NCBI GenBank assembly: GCA_037178625.1
Contig: CM074130.1
Coordinates: forward strand, 2,666,001 to 2,730,000
Reading direction: 5' to 3'
Source of the DNA: Skeletonema tropicum
Lineage: Eukaryota; Bacillariophyta; Thalassiosirophyceae; Thalassiosirales; Thalassiosiraceae
DNA: 64,000 nucleotides
Below, piece after piece: positions 18,627 through 30,406 of the stretch (positions are counted from its first letter, which is position 1; the number at the start of each line of letters is the position of its first letter). The notes under the pieces were generated by a model. That model saw only the letters and a program-made list of their open reading frames with translations, did not search any database and was not told where the DNA came from. Made by a program: the position numbers and the translations under genes.

Positions 18627-20516
18627 CTAAAGTAAATTGTTTCGCCTTGCTCTTCTGCCTTCTCCTGCTAGCCCGTGTCCCTTCTTTCCATTGCGATCGA
18701 GTGCTCTCTTGAAAACAAGACTGACTCGGCTACTATGCACATGATCGCTCAATGAAGACTGAGACGAATAAACTGCGTGATGGAACAGGTCATTGCAATC
18801 TCTTGTCATAAATACAACATCGCCTGGAAACAAACTCAATGTTGCAGGCGCACATGAAGTATCATCTTTTGACTGCTTTGCCGAGTCTTCCCAATCACTC
18901 CAAATAGACACATCGGGTATAGGGCGGAAAGCAAACTTGCGTGATTGGCCACAAGATACGACTGCAGTCACACGATGCCAATGAGATCCATGCTCTGGGT
19001 CTGTATGAAATTTACAAGCGGAGTCGCCATCAGGATAATGGTTGGTGAGTGCACAATCGAAAAAACCAATATTGTTCGAGTCATCAGTTACGAATTGACC
19101 TAGCTCGCTGTAAGGCAAGTCACTTGAAGTGCTGTCGTCCCAAATAAATTCGAGATTATCCCCTGTCTTCTGTGTAGATGGCAGTTGCGACAGAGAAGAA
19201 GTTTCACTCTGGTAACACCATTGCTCAATGTCTCGCATAGTTTCTCTCACAGCTGTTGGGATATTCATGGGACGCATCAGTTTTCCTGAGTATGCCAAAG
19301 CCCCTATTCCTTCTTCAGCTACCCATGCAGTCCCTCGTCGTTCTATGACCGAGTCGCCGGTACGCGTCGTCAGAGTGTCAAAGTTAAATGGGATCGATCT
19401 GATAAATTCAGGAAGTAGTTCTTTTGTGGGATAACCGAGGTAATCAGGACTTGTCGTGTCATTTCCAATTGGGTTCATTTGCCACGGGAGACAGTGGTGT
19501 AGGATATCAAATGGCAAATTATCTGTACGTGCATTGAGATTAGGGGTAGTAAAGAGCATTTGTGCTTCTTTTGTGGCCATTCCCTCTACATTAGACAAGC
19601 CATTGTTTGCAATTTGCAATCTCGCAACAAGCCCACGAATAGCCCAACGAACCTCAACTGCATCTTTCAACAGAGTGCTTTGAGTTGTAAACAAACTATC
19701 AACTGAACGAATCAGTTCTGATATGCTACGATGAACATCAATCCAAACTGCTAGCGCAGGTGCTGAAATGGGAGCAACAGGAGCTATACATCCAGAAAGT
19801 ACGTGCAATCCTTTTAGAGCTTGACTGATGTAGACACCTTCTTTATCTGGACGATCGATAGAGTCGGTCAACGGCAATGCTACAGACGACACAATTCTAA
19901 GGAAGCGTGTATCTGTCCAAATATGTTCGTCTCCATCCAACCATGAACTATTTAGTATTTCTTGCGGATTGTTTTCCCACTCATTCAAAGCAGCCTGGCC
20001 CAGACTTTCTAGCAGTTGACTTCCCCATCTCCGTCTCTTCTCATGATGGACGAGCTGAGTTCTCAGATGAGGGGCTAAATTATCGTCAGTTGGCAACCAA
20101 ATGAACTTTTCGGCAATGAAGAGATGATCCGAAATAGATTTAGCCAGTTGGATTGCCTCACCCATTGAGCTTGCCTCGTGGATTGGTACTGTTTTCTTTT
20201 GTATTGGAGATTGCTTTTGCGAATTTTTCCGACGCCGATTTGCATTTCCTTGTTGGGCGGGTTTTCTTTTCCCATTATAGGCACGACGTCTCTTCGCAGT
20301 ACCAGTGCGTTGGGAAGAGACCATGGACATCGCTGTTAAACGGTGGTGCGGAGGAAGGAAGGGAGAGTGGAATACATCGTCACGAAGAGGCATGTGGATG
20401 CCAAGCCCGACATCAATAGAAGAGGGAGATAGGAAAGCACATAATGGTGATGCCATTGTAGGTTGAATAGACTCCGGAACACAAATTTGCAAGTGAATCA
20501 CAAAAAAACTATGCAA
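18627..20516 (-). CDS. AlkB-like 2-oxoglutarate/Fe(II) dioxygenase, C-terminal domain
   Basis: Up to 629 residues; the Met at 20456 (MASPLCAF) is an equally good start. The N-terminal half is basic and then helical, without a recognised domain. The C-terminal ~150 residues form a double-stranded beta-helix. YPDGDSACKFHTDPEHG carries the HxD iron ligands (about residue 500), PGDVVFM follows, LFHHAV has the distal His (about 575), and SRVSLVFKR has the arginine pair that binds 2-oxoglutarate, as in AlkB enzymes. AlkB homologues oxidatively demethylate DNA, RNA or protein; the substrate here cannot be told. A basic KRRR region near residues 70-105 may bind nucleic acid or direct the protein to the nucleus. 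Single exon, convergent with the AlgH-like gene. Confidence 0.7.
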   Translation of the reverse strand: MHSFFVIHLQICVPESIQPTMASPLCAFLSPSSIDVGLGIHMPLRDDVFHSPFLPPHHRLTAMSMVSSQRTGTAKRRRAYNGKRKPAQQGNANRRRKNSQKQSPIQKKTVPIHEASSMGEAIQLAKSISDHLFIAEKFIWLPTDDNLAPHLRTQLVHHEKRRRWGSQLLESLGQAALNEWENNPQEILNSSWLDGDEHIWTDTRFLRIVSSVALPLTDSIDRPDKEGVYISQALKGLHVLSGCIAPVAPISAPALAVWIDVHRSISELIRSVDSLFTTQSTLLKDAVEVRWAIRGLVARLQIANNGLSNVEGMATKEAQMLFTTPNLNARTDNLPFDILHHCLPWQMNPIGNDTTSPDYLGYPTKELLPEFIRSIPFNFDTLTTRTGDSVIERRGTAWVAEEGIGALAYSGKLMRPMNIPTAVRETMRDIEQWCYQSETSSLSQLPSTQKTGDNLEFIWDDSTSSDLPYSELGQFVTDDSNNIGFFDCALTNHYPDGDSACKFHTDPEHGSHWHRVTAVVSCGQSRKFAFRPIPDVSIWSDWEDSAKQSKDDTSCAPATLSLFPGDVVFMTRDCNDLFHHAVYSSQSSLSDHVHSSRVSLVFKRALDRNGKKGHGLAGEGRRARRNNLL

Positions 20517-21035
20517 ACGTCATCAAGCACGAGCCGGTAGAGAGGTTGTTCGGCGGTGGTGTGGTTGTGGTTGGCGTGGTTGGTTGGGTGATGATGAGGA
20601 TGTTTGAGTTTTTGATGTTAGCTAGAGGTAGCTTGGATGGACGGATGTGATGATGGGAATCTCAGAGGCGAGAAAATAGATGGTGGAAGAACAGAACCCT
20701 ATCTCAAACACCGGAAATGATAAAAATGACGACTTGAGTAGTAACCCATGTGAAGCTTGTGTACTTGAATAGATTTAAAATAACATCTAAAACACAGTGA
20801 TGCAGAAAACCCCTTGCGGGATAATAAGACCTACTTTACCACTCTGTTATTGTACATGATTACTCCTACTATTGGATAACGAGCTTCTGACAAGTCAGTA
20901 GTACCACTCATCAGTTCATCTAAAACAAAACCAAATGACTTTTGAAAGAAGAGAAAAGGTGAAAATGTGATACAATAAAATACAAACAACAATCGCCCAA
21001 AACAAAACAACAGTGAAAATCAACCGATGCTACAA
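20517..21035. other. Intergenic region between AlkB-like gene and satellite
   Basis: About 520 bp with a GGT/GTT-rich stretch near 20550-20590 and A-rich sequence at 20935-21015. It contains the AlkB-like promoter on the minus strand. No gene is seen. Confidence 0.4.
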
Positions 21036-22989
21036 CCCACCCCACACTGAAACTCTCAGATCAGCTGCGAGACTGTAGCATCGCTTCTACGGAAGCCAAA
21101 CGTCTGAGCAGTACAAAGGAGGTTGCCTAGTATCACCGCCGACTATAATGGGCCACTAGCAGCGGCTCATGCCCATACCGACGGCAATACACACGATTTG
21201 GTAGAATGTGTTACTGCTGGCCAGCCCGCACTGGACCTCTCAGATCAGCTGCGAGACTGTAGCATCGCTTCTACGGAAGCCAAACGTCTGAGCAGTACAA
21301 AGGAGCTTGCCTAGTATCACCGCCGACTATAATGGGCCACTAGCAGCGGCTCATGCCCATACCGACGGCGATAGATACGAGTTGGTAGAATGTGTTACTG
21401 CTGGCCAGCCCGCACTGGACCTCTCAGATCAGCTGCGAGACTGTAGCATCGCTTCTACGGAAGCCAAACGTCTGAGCAGTACAAAGGAGCTTGCCTAGTA
21501 TCACCGCCGACTATAATGGGCCACTAGCAGCGGCTCATGCCCATACCGAAGGCGATAGACACGATTTGGTAGAATGTGTTACTGCTGGCCAGCTCGCACT
21601 GGACCTCTCAGATCAGCTGCGAGACTGTAGCATCGCTTCTACAGATGTTGGTCGTCTGAGCAGTACAAAGGAGCATTGCCTAGTATCACCGTCCGACTAT
21701 AATGGGCCACTAGCAGCGGCTCATGCCCATACCGACGGCAATACACACGATTTGGTAGAATGTGTTACTGCTGGCAAGCCCACACTGGACCTCTCAGATC
21801 AGCTGCGAGACTGTAGCATCGCTTCGATGGAACCAAAAAGTCTAAGCAGTACAAAGAAGCTTGTCTAGTATCAACGCCGACTATAATACGCCACTAGCAG
21901 CGGCTCAATGCCCATACCGACGGCGATAGATACGATTTGGTAGAATGTGTTACTGCTGGCCAGCCCGGACTAAACCTCTCAGATCAGATACAAGACTGTA
22001 GCATCGCTTCTACGTACGCAAAAAGTCTAAGCAGACAAAGGAGCTTGCCTAGTATCACCGCCGACTATAATACGCCACTAGCAGCGGCTCATGCCCATAC
22101 CGACGGCGATAGATACGATTTGGTAGAATGTGTTACTGCTGGCCAGCCCGCACTGGACCTCTCAGATCAGCTGCGAGACTGTAGCATCGCTTCTACGGAA
22201 GCCAAACGTCTGAGCAGTACAAAGGAGGCTTGCCTAGTATCACCGCCGACTATAATGGGCCACTAGCAGCGGCTCATGCCCATACCGACGGCGATAGACA
22301 CGATTTGGTAGAATGTGTTACTGCTGGCAAGCCCGCACTGAACCTCTCAGATCAGCCGCGAGACTGTAGCATCGCTTCTACGGAAGCCAAACGTCTGAGC
22401 AGTACAACGGAGGCTTGCCTAGTATCACCGCCGACTATAATGGGCCACTAGCAGCGGCTCATGCCCATTCCGACGGCAATAGACACGATTTGGTAGAATG
22501 TGTTGCTGCTGGCCAGCTCGCACTGGACCTCTCAGATCAGCTGCGAGACTGTAGCATCGATTCTACAGATGTTGGTCGTCTGAGCAGTACAAAGGAGCTT
22601 GTCTAGTATCACCGCCGACTATAATGGGCCACTAGCAGCGGCTCATGCCCATACCGACGGCAATAGACACGTTTACTGCTGGCCAGCTCGCACTGGACCT
22701 CTCAGATCAGCTGCGAGACTGTAGCATCGCTTCTGTGGAACCAAAACGTCTGAGCAGTACAAAGGAACTTTTCTAGTATCACCGCCGACTATAATGGGCC
22801 ACTAGCAGCGGCTCATGCCCATACTGACGGCAATACACACGATTTGGTAGAATGTGTTACTGCTGGCCAGCCCGCACTGGACCTCTCAGATCAGCTGCGA
22901 GACTGTAGCATCGCTTCTACGAACGTTAGTCGTTTGAGCAGTACAAAGGAGCTTGCCTAGTATCACCGCCGACTATAATACGCCACTAG

Positions 22990-23102
22990 TTCTTGGATGA
23001 TGGTATGACTACCATTGCGGTTTCCAGGAGCCTAAGAAACACAAAAGTGATGTGTACTTGTCTAGATTATAGAGAGTAATTTTCTAACAAAGCTTTAAGC
23101 TT
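22990..23102. repeat. Non-satellite spacer, copy 1
   Basis: 113 bp unrelated to the 184-bp unit begin after CGCCACTAG with TTCTTGGATGATGG and end with the near-palindrome AAAGCTTTAAGCTTT before the unit resumes at TAGTATCAACG. The remainder of the interrupted unit is missing. Confidence 0.8.
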
Positions 23103-24776
23103 TAGTATCAACGCCGACTATAATGGGCCACTAGCAGCGGCTCATGCCCATACCGACGGCGATAGATACGATTTGGTAGAATGTGTTGCTGCTGGCGAGC
23201 CCGCACTGGACCTCTCAGATCAGCTGCGAGACTGTAGCATCGCTTCTATGGAACCAAAAAGTCTAAGCAGTACAAAGGAGCTTGCCTAGTATCACCGCCG
23301 ACTATAATGGGCAACTAGCAGCGGCTCATGCCCATACCGACGGCGATAGATACGATTTGGTAGAATGTGTTACTGCTGGCCAGCCCGCACTGGACCTCTC
23401 AGATCAGCTGCGAGACTGTAGCATCGCTTCTACAGATGTTGGTCGTTTGAGCAGTACAAAGGAGCTTGCCTAGTATCACCGCCGACTATAATGGGCCACT
23501 AGCAGCGGCTCATGCCCATACCGACGGCAATACACACGATTTGGTAGAATGTGTTACTGCTGGCCAGCCCGCACTGGACCTCTCAGATCAGATACGAGAC
23601 TGTAGCATCGCTTCTACGAACGTTGGTCGTTTGAGCAGTACAAAGGAGCTTGCCTAGTATCACCGCCGACTATAATGGGCCACTAGCAGCGGCTCATGCC
23701 CATACCGACGGCGATAGATACGATTTGGTAGAATGTGTTGCTGCTGGCGAGCCCACACTGGACCTCTCAGATCAGCTGCGAGACTGTAGCATCGCTTCTA
23801 TGGAACCAAAAAGTCTAAGCAGTACAAAGGAGCTTGCCTAGTATCAACGCCGACTATAATGGGCAACTAGCAGCGGCTCATGCCCATACCGACGGCGATA
23901 GATACGATTTGGTAGAATGTGTTACTGCTGGCCAGCCCGCACTGGACCTCTCAGATCAGCTGCGAGACTGTAGCATCGCTTCTACGGAAGCCAAACGTCT
24001 GAGCAGTACAAAGGAGCTTGCCTAGTATCACCGCCGACTATAATGGGCCACTAGCAGCGGCTCATGCCCATACCGACGGCGATAGACACGATTTGGTAGA
24101 ATGTGTTACTGCTGGCAAGCCCGCACTGAACCTCTCAGATCAGCCGCGAGACTGTAGCATCGCTTCTACGGAAGCCAAACGTCTGAGCAGTACAACGGAG
24201 GTTGCCTAGTATCACCGCCGACTATAATGGGCCACTAGCAGCGGCTCATGCCCATTCCGACGGCAATAGACACGATTTGGTAGAATGTGTTGCTGCTGGC
24301 CAGCTCGCACTGGACCTCTCAGATCAGCTGCGAGACTGTAGCATCGATTCTACAGATGTTGGTCGTCTGAGCAGTACAAAGGAGCTTGTCTAGTATCACC
24401 GCCGACTATAATGGGCCACTAGCAGCGGCTCATGCCCATACCGACGGCAATAGACACGTTTACTGCTGGCCAGCTCGCACTGGACCTCTCAGATCAGCTG
24501 CGAGACTGTAGCATCGCTTCTGTGGAACCAAAACGTCTGAGCAGTACAAAGGAACTTTTCTAGTATCACCGCCGAATATAATGGGCCACTAGCAGCGGCT
24601 CATGCCCATACTGACGGCAATACACACGATTTGGTAGAATGTGTTACTGCTGGCCAGCCCGCACTGGACCTCTCAGATCAGCTGCGAGACTGTAGCATCG
24701 CTTCTACGAACGTTAGTCGTTTGAGCAGTACAAAGGAGCTTGCCTAGTATCACCGCCGACTATAATACGCCACTAG

Positions 24777-24889
24777 TTCTTGGATGATGGTATGACTACC
24801 ATTGCGGTTTCCAGGAGCCTAAGAAACACAAAAGTGATGTGTACTTGTCTAGATTATAGAGAGTAATTTTCTAACAAAGCTTTAAGCTT
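24777..24889. repeat. Non-satellite spacer, copy 2
   Basis: Same 113-bp sequence as at 22990-23102, offset by 1,787 bp, with no difference that I can see. It was carried along in the higher-order duplication. Confidence 0.8.
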
Positions 24890-27800
24890 TAGTATCAACG
24901 CCGACTATAATGGGCCACTAGCAGCGGCTCATGCCCATACCGACGGCGATAGATACGATTTGGTAGAATGTGTTGCTGCTGGCGAGCCCGCACTGGACCT
25001 CTCAGATCAGCTGCGAGACTGTAGCATCGCTTCTATGGAACCAAAAAGTCTAAGCAGTACAAAGGAGCTTGCCTAGTATCACCGCCGACTATAATGGGCA
25101 ACTAGCAGCGGCTCATGCCCATACCGACGGCGATAGATACGATTTGGTAGAATGTGTTACTGCTGGCCAGCCCGCACTGGACCTCTCAGATCAGCTGCGA
25201 GACTGTAGCATCGCTTCTACAGATGTTGGTCGTTTGAGCAGTACAAAGGAGCTTGCCTAGTATCACCGCCGACTATAATGGGCCACTAGCAGCGGCTCAT
25301 GCCCATACCGACGGCAATACACACGATTTGGTAGAATGTGTTACTGCTGGCCAGCCCGCACTGGACCTCTCAGATCAGATACGAGACTGTAGCATCGCTT
25401 CTACGAACGTTGGTCGTTTGAGCAGTACAAAGGAGCTTGCCTAGTATCACCGCCGACTATAATGGGCCACTAGCAGCGGCTCATGCCCATACCGACGGCG
25501 ATAGATACGATTTGGTAGAATGTGTTGCTGCTGGCGAGCCCACACTGGACCTCTCAGATCAGCTGCGAGACTGTAGCATCGCTTCTATGGAACCAAAAAG
25601 TCTAAGCAGTACAAAGGAGCTTGCCTAGTATCAACGCCGACTATAATGGGCAACTAGCAGCGGCTCATGCCCATACCGACGGCGATAGATACGATTTGGT
25701 AGAATGTGTTACTGCTGGCCAGCCCGCACTGGACCTCTCAGATCAGCTGCGAGACTGTAGCATCGCTTCTACAGATGTTGGTCGTCTGAGCAGTACAAAG
25801 GAGCTTGCCTAGTATCACCGCCGACTATAATGGGCCACTAGCAGCGGCTCATGCCCATACCGACGGCAATACACACGATTTGGTAGAATGTGTTACTGCT
25901 GGCCAGCCCGCACTGGACCTCTCAGATCAGCTGCGAGACTGTAGCATCGCTTCTACGAACATTGGTCGTTTGAGCAGTACAAAGGAGCTTGTCTAGTATC
26001 ACCGCCGACTATAATGGGCCACTAGCAGCGGCTCATGCCCATACCGACGGCAATACACACGATTTGGTAGAATGTGTTACTGCTGGCCAGCCCGCACTGG
26101 ACCTCTCAGATCAGCTGCGAGACTGTAGCATCGCTTCTACGGAAGCCAAACGTCTGAGCAGTACAAAGGAGCTTGCCTAGTATCACCGCCGACTATAATG
26201 GGCCACTAGCAGCGGCTCATGCCCATACCGACGGCAATACACACGATTTGGTAGAATGTGTTACTGCTGGCCAGCCCGCACTGGACCTCTCAGATCAGCT
26301 GCGAGACTGTAGCATCGCTTCTACGGAAGCCAAACGTCTGAGCAGTACAAAGGAGCTTGCCTAGTATCACCGCCGACTATAATGGGCCACTAGCAGCGGA
26401 TCATGCCCATACCGACGGCGATAGATACGATTTGGTAGAATGTGTTGCTGCTGGCCAGCCCGAACTGCACCTCTCAGATCAGCTGCGAGACTGTAGCATC
26501 GCTTCTACGTACGCAAAAAGTCTGAGCAGTACAAAGGAGCTTGCCTAGTATCACCGCCGACCATAATGGGCCACTAGCAGCGGCTCATGCCCATACCGAC
26601 GGCGATAGATACGATTTGGTAGAATGTGGTGCTGCTGGCCAGCCCACACTGGACCTCTCAGATCAGCTGCGAGACTGTAGCATCGCTTCTACGAACGTTA
26701 GTCGTTTGAGCAGTACAAAGGAGCTTATCTAGTATCACCGCCGACTATAATGCGCCACTAGCAGCGGCTCATGCTTATTCCCACGGCGATAGATACGATT
26801 TGGTAGAATGTGTTGCTGCTGGCCAGCCCACACTGGACCTCTCAGATCAGATACGGGACTGTAGCATCGCTTCTATGTACGCAAAAAGTCTGAGCAGTAC
26901 AAAGGAGCTTGCCTAGTATCACCGCCGACTACAATGGGCCACAGCAGCGGCTCATGCCCATACCGACGGCGATAGATACGATTTGGTAGAATGTGGTGCT
27001 GCTGGCCAGCCCACACTGGACCTCTCAGATCAGATACGAGACTGTAGCATCGCTTCGATAGAACCAAAAAGTCTGAGCAGTACAAAGGAGCTTGTCTAGT
27101 ATCAACGCCGACTATAATGGGCCACTAGCAGCGGCTCATGCCCATACCGACGGCGATAGATACGATTTGGTAGAATGTGTTCCTGCTGGCCAGCACACAC
27201 TGAACCTCTCAAATCATCTGCGAGACTGTAGCATCGCTTCTACGGAAGCCAAACGTCTGAGCAGTACAAAGGAGCTTGCCTAGTATCACCGCCGACTATA
27301 ATGGGCCACTAGCAGCGGCTCATGCCCATATCGACGGCGATAGATACGATTTGGTAGAATGTGTTACTGCTGGCCAGCACACACTGGAACCTCTCAGATC
27401 AGCTGCGAGACTGTAGCATCGCTTCTACGTACGCAAAAAGTCTGAGCAGTACAAAGGAGCTTGCCTAGTATCACCGCCGACCATAATGGGCAACTAGCAG
27501 CGGCTCATGTTTATATCGACGGCGATAGATACGATTTGGTAGAATGTGGTGCTGCTGGCCAGCCCACACTGGACCTCTCAGATCAGCTGCGAGACTGTAG
27601 CATCGCTTCTAAGAACGTTAGTCGTTTGAGCAGTACAAAGGAGCTTATCTAGTATCACCGCCGACTATAATGCGCCACTAGCAGCGGCTCATGCTTATTC
27701 CCACGGCGATAGATACGATTTGGTAGAATGTGTTGCTGCTGGCCAGCCCACACTGGACCTCTCAGATCAGCTGCGAGACTGTAGCATCGCTTCTATGGAA

Positions 27801-29144
27801 CCAAAACGTCTGAGCAGTACAAAGGAGCTTGCCTAGTATCACCGCCGACTATAATGGGCCACTAGCAGCGGCTCATGCCCATACCGACGGCGATAGATAC
27901 GATTTGGTAGAATGTGTTGCTGCTGGCCAGCACACACTGAACCTCTCAGATCAGCTGCGAGACTGTAGCATCGCTTCTACGTACGCAAAAAGTCTTGAGC
28001 AGTACAAAGGAGCTTGCCTAGTATCACCGCCGACCATAATGGGCCACTAGCAGCGGCTCATGCTTATATCCGACGGCGATAGATACGATTTGGTATAATG
28101 TGGTGCTGCTGGCCAGCCCACACTGGACCTCTCAGATCAGCTGCGAGACTGTAGCATCGCTTCTATGGAAGCCAAAACGTCTGAGCAGTACAAAGGAGCT
28201 TGCCTAGTATCACCGCCGACTATAATGGGCCACTAGCAGTGGCTCATGCCCATACCGACGGCGATAGATACGATTTGGTAGAATGTGTTACTGCTGGCCA
28301 GTCCACACTGGACCTCTCAGATCAGATACGAGACTGTAGCATCGCTTCTATGGAACCAAAACGTCTGAGCAGTACAAAGGAGCTTGCCTAGTATCACCGC
28401 CGACTATAATGGGCCACTAGCAGCGGCTCATGCCCATACCGACGGCAATACACACGATTTGGTACCATGGGGTGCTGCTGGCCAGCCCGCACTGGACCTC
28501 TCAGATCAGATACGAGACTGTAGCATCGCTTCTACGAACGTTAGTTGTTTGAGCAGTACAAATGAGCATGTCTAGTATTACCGCCTGACTATAATGGGCC
28601 ACTAGCAGCGGCTCATGCCCATACCGACGGCGATAGATACGATTTGGTAGAATGTGTTGCTGCTTGCCAGCCCACACTGGACCTCTCAGATCAGATACGA
28701 GACTGTAGCATCGCTTCTACGTACGCAACAAGTCTGAGCAGTACAAATGAGCATGTCTAGTATCACCGCCGACTATAATGGGACACTAGCAGCGTCTCAA
28801 GCCCATATCGATTGCGATTGATACGATCTCGTTTAGGCCAGCCCACACTGGACCTTTCAGATCAGCTGTGAGAGTGTAGCATTTGGTTTGTGCTTTTTAC
28901 ATTTACCTTTTTGTCCGTTGTTGATCTTCTGTTTTTTTTTTTTATTTTGATCATTTTTTGCAGTTGTTTTTTGCTAATTTGGTTTCTCTAGTTTTGTTTT
29001 ATGATTGGTTTTGATGTATCACATAACATTACGTTTTACATTGTTACTGGTCGCTGCTATAATTATTTTGTCTCCTCAATGTTTTGCATATTGCTGATAC
29101 ACGTATCATCTTCAATATTTTTCTGCGTATTTAGTAGCTAGGCC

Positions 29145-30406
29145 TTACACTTCACATTCTGTTGCTGGACAGTTGGGATCAGGGTTTTCAGCTGTCGCAG
29201 CTAAAAACATTGCCACTAGGAATAAAGCTCCTCCAGAAAATCCTTCTATTCCACATGCTTCTCCAAGCAGGAAAAAACTCATAATTGCTGCCCATAGTGG
29301 TTGACTCGCGTATAAAATTTGTGCTCTTGCTGGTCCAACAGCTTGTTGACCTGAAACCTGGAGATATGGAGCAACACAATTCACTGCCAAGCCACTCCAT
29401 AACGCTACTATTCCTACAAGCTTCAAATCACCCGCCGACGAGTCGGAGAGAAAGTTCAAAGTTTCCTGACGCCCAAACACGCTTAACATACCTAGTGCTA
29501 ACAATGATTGAGTTACCATTTTTGTTGTAATCAACTCGTTCGTTGGAACTAATTTCCCCCAATGGAACAAGCGTAAATCATAAGTAGCGTAGAAGACTGC
29601 AGCAAGCGCACAAAGAATATCACCTTCCAAAGATGCACAATCACTTTGATTTGGGTCTTGGGTAAAGATAACAACGCCACCCAATGCCAGCCCTATTGCT
29701 GCCCAGATTTGTTTGGGTATCGGTACTCCCATTATTCCTTGCACAACTGGAACTATCAGTGTTGTGAGTTGAATTAGGAATGCACCGTGATCCGATGAAG
29801 TCTGACTCAATCCATATATATTTGTCGTTGTTCCAAGGAACTTCCAAAGACCCAGCTCTGTCCCAGCTACAACTGATGGTCCTATTATACGTGCAGCCAA
29901 ATCATTGTCACTCTTTTTAGCATCTTTCGACGTGTTCCCTTGTACTGACGGATCATTTACAATTTGATTCAAAAAGAAGACGACGCTATCACTCCAACCA
30001 ACCCTACGATAGACACAGCCGCATTGATCAGTAACACAGGAGGTGCGCTTGAGGTGGATTCCCAGGCAGATCGTAATATTGGACTATTGCTTGCAAAAAG
30101 CAACGTAATGAATCCAATTGTAATGAGTCCAACGCGATATTTGTTTGTTGCATCCTCTGCTTCACCATCTACCAGTACGGGCGTCGGCATGCCGTCAACG
30201 ACAACGATATCTTGTGATTGTGAAGTAGCTGCAGTGAGTATCTGCTGCTCTGAAATGTCATCTCTAATAATTTCAATATCGAGTTCTTCAGATGTTCTTA
30301 TTCGTAACTTAACACAATCATGCTGATATGTAAGAGTCCTCGAAGAAGGAGGTGTCGTGAAGGCACAAGTGAAAATATACTGGCTCAATATTCGCCGACG
30401 CGGCAA
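29145..30406 (-). CDS. EamA/DMT-family membrane transporter, one frame break
   Basis: Two minus-strand frames together encode one protein. The N-terminal part (30406-29969) has an acidic lead and two membrane segments (RVGLITIGFITLLFAS, LLINAAVSIVGLVGVIAS). The rest (29972-29145) has about eight more and family motifs such as GTELGLWKFLG, GAFLIQLTTLIVPV and ARAQILYASQPLWAAIMSF in the second EamA repeat. DMT proteins carry small metabolites across membranes; the substrate is unknown. The frames join only if one base is restored in the A5 run at 29971-29975, the opposite polarity to the breaks elsewhere in the window. The upstream end is unsure: no ATG precedes the acidic region in frame, so a first exon or a start at an inner Met (MPTPVLVDG) is possible. 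Confidence 0.65.

Larger units (their letters stand above)
22090..25663. repeat. 1,787-bp higher-order tandem duplication inside the satellite
   Basis: Units starting at 22415, 23282, 23466, 23650 and 23834 recur exactly 1,787 bp later at 24202, 25069, 25253, 25437 and 25621. The copies share variant blocks, a unit with a 15-bp-scale deletion (about 22660 and 24447) and the non-satellite spacer. I saw very few differences, for example ACTATAAT versus AATATAAT near 22785/24572 and one extra base near 22228. Boundaries (about 22090/23877 and 25663) are approximate, because neighbouring units are similar. Confidence 0.85.
21036..28890. repeat. Satellite array, about 43 tandem units of 184 bp
   Basis: A unit runs for example from 26173 to 26356 and starts TTGCCTAGTATCACCGCCGA. 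Starts repeat every 184 bp (24018, 24202 ... 25069, 25253, 25437, 25621, 25805, 25989, 26173, 26357, 26541). Units differ mainly in two blocks, after GACGGC and before GTCTGAGCAGTAC, which exist in a handful of shared variants, suggesting exchange between units. The left edge starts mid-unit; the right edge (28750-28890) is degenerate. Every unit is open for 63 codons in one plus-strand frame, but without ATG, and 184 is not a multiple of three. Length and homogeneity fit satellite DNA (pericentromeric, subtelomeric or dispersed); function unknown. Confidence 0.95.

Noticed and set aside
25069..25252. RNA polymerase III A-box (TGGTAGAATG) making the unit a SINE or tRNA-like gene
   Set aside because: The A-box match is imperfect, no B-box is seen at the right distance, and there is no terminator T-run or poly-A.
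21123..28575. Some 30 separate 63-residue proteins in the satellite units
   Set aside because: Each frame would start at TTG, none has an ATG, unit changes are mostly amino-acid altering, and the frames arise from one repeated sequence.
21036..28890. CRISPR array
   Set aside because: The period is 184 bp of continuous repeat without unique spacers, in an intron-bearing eukaryotic genome and with no cas genes.
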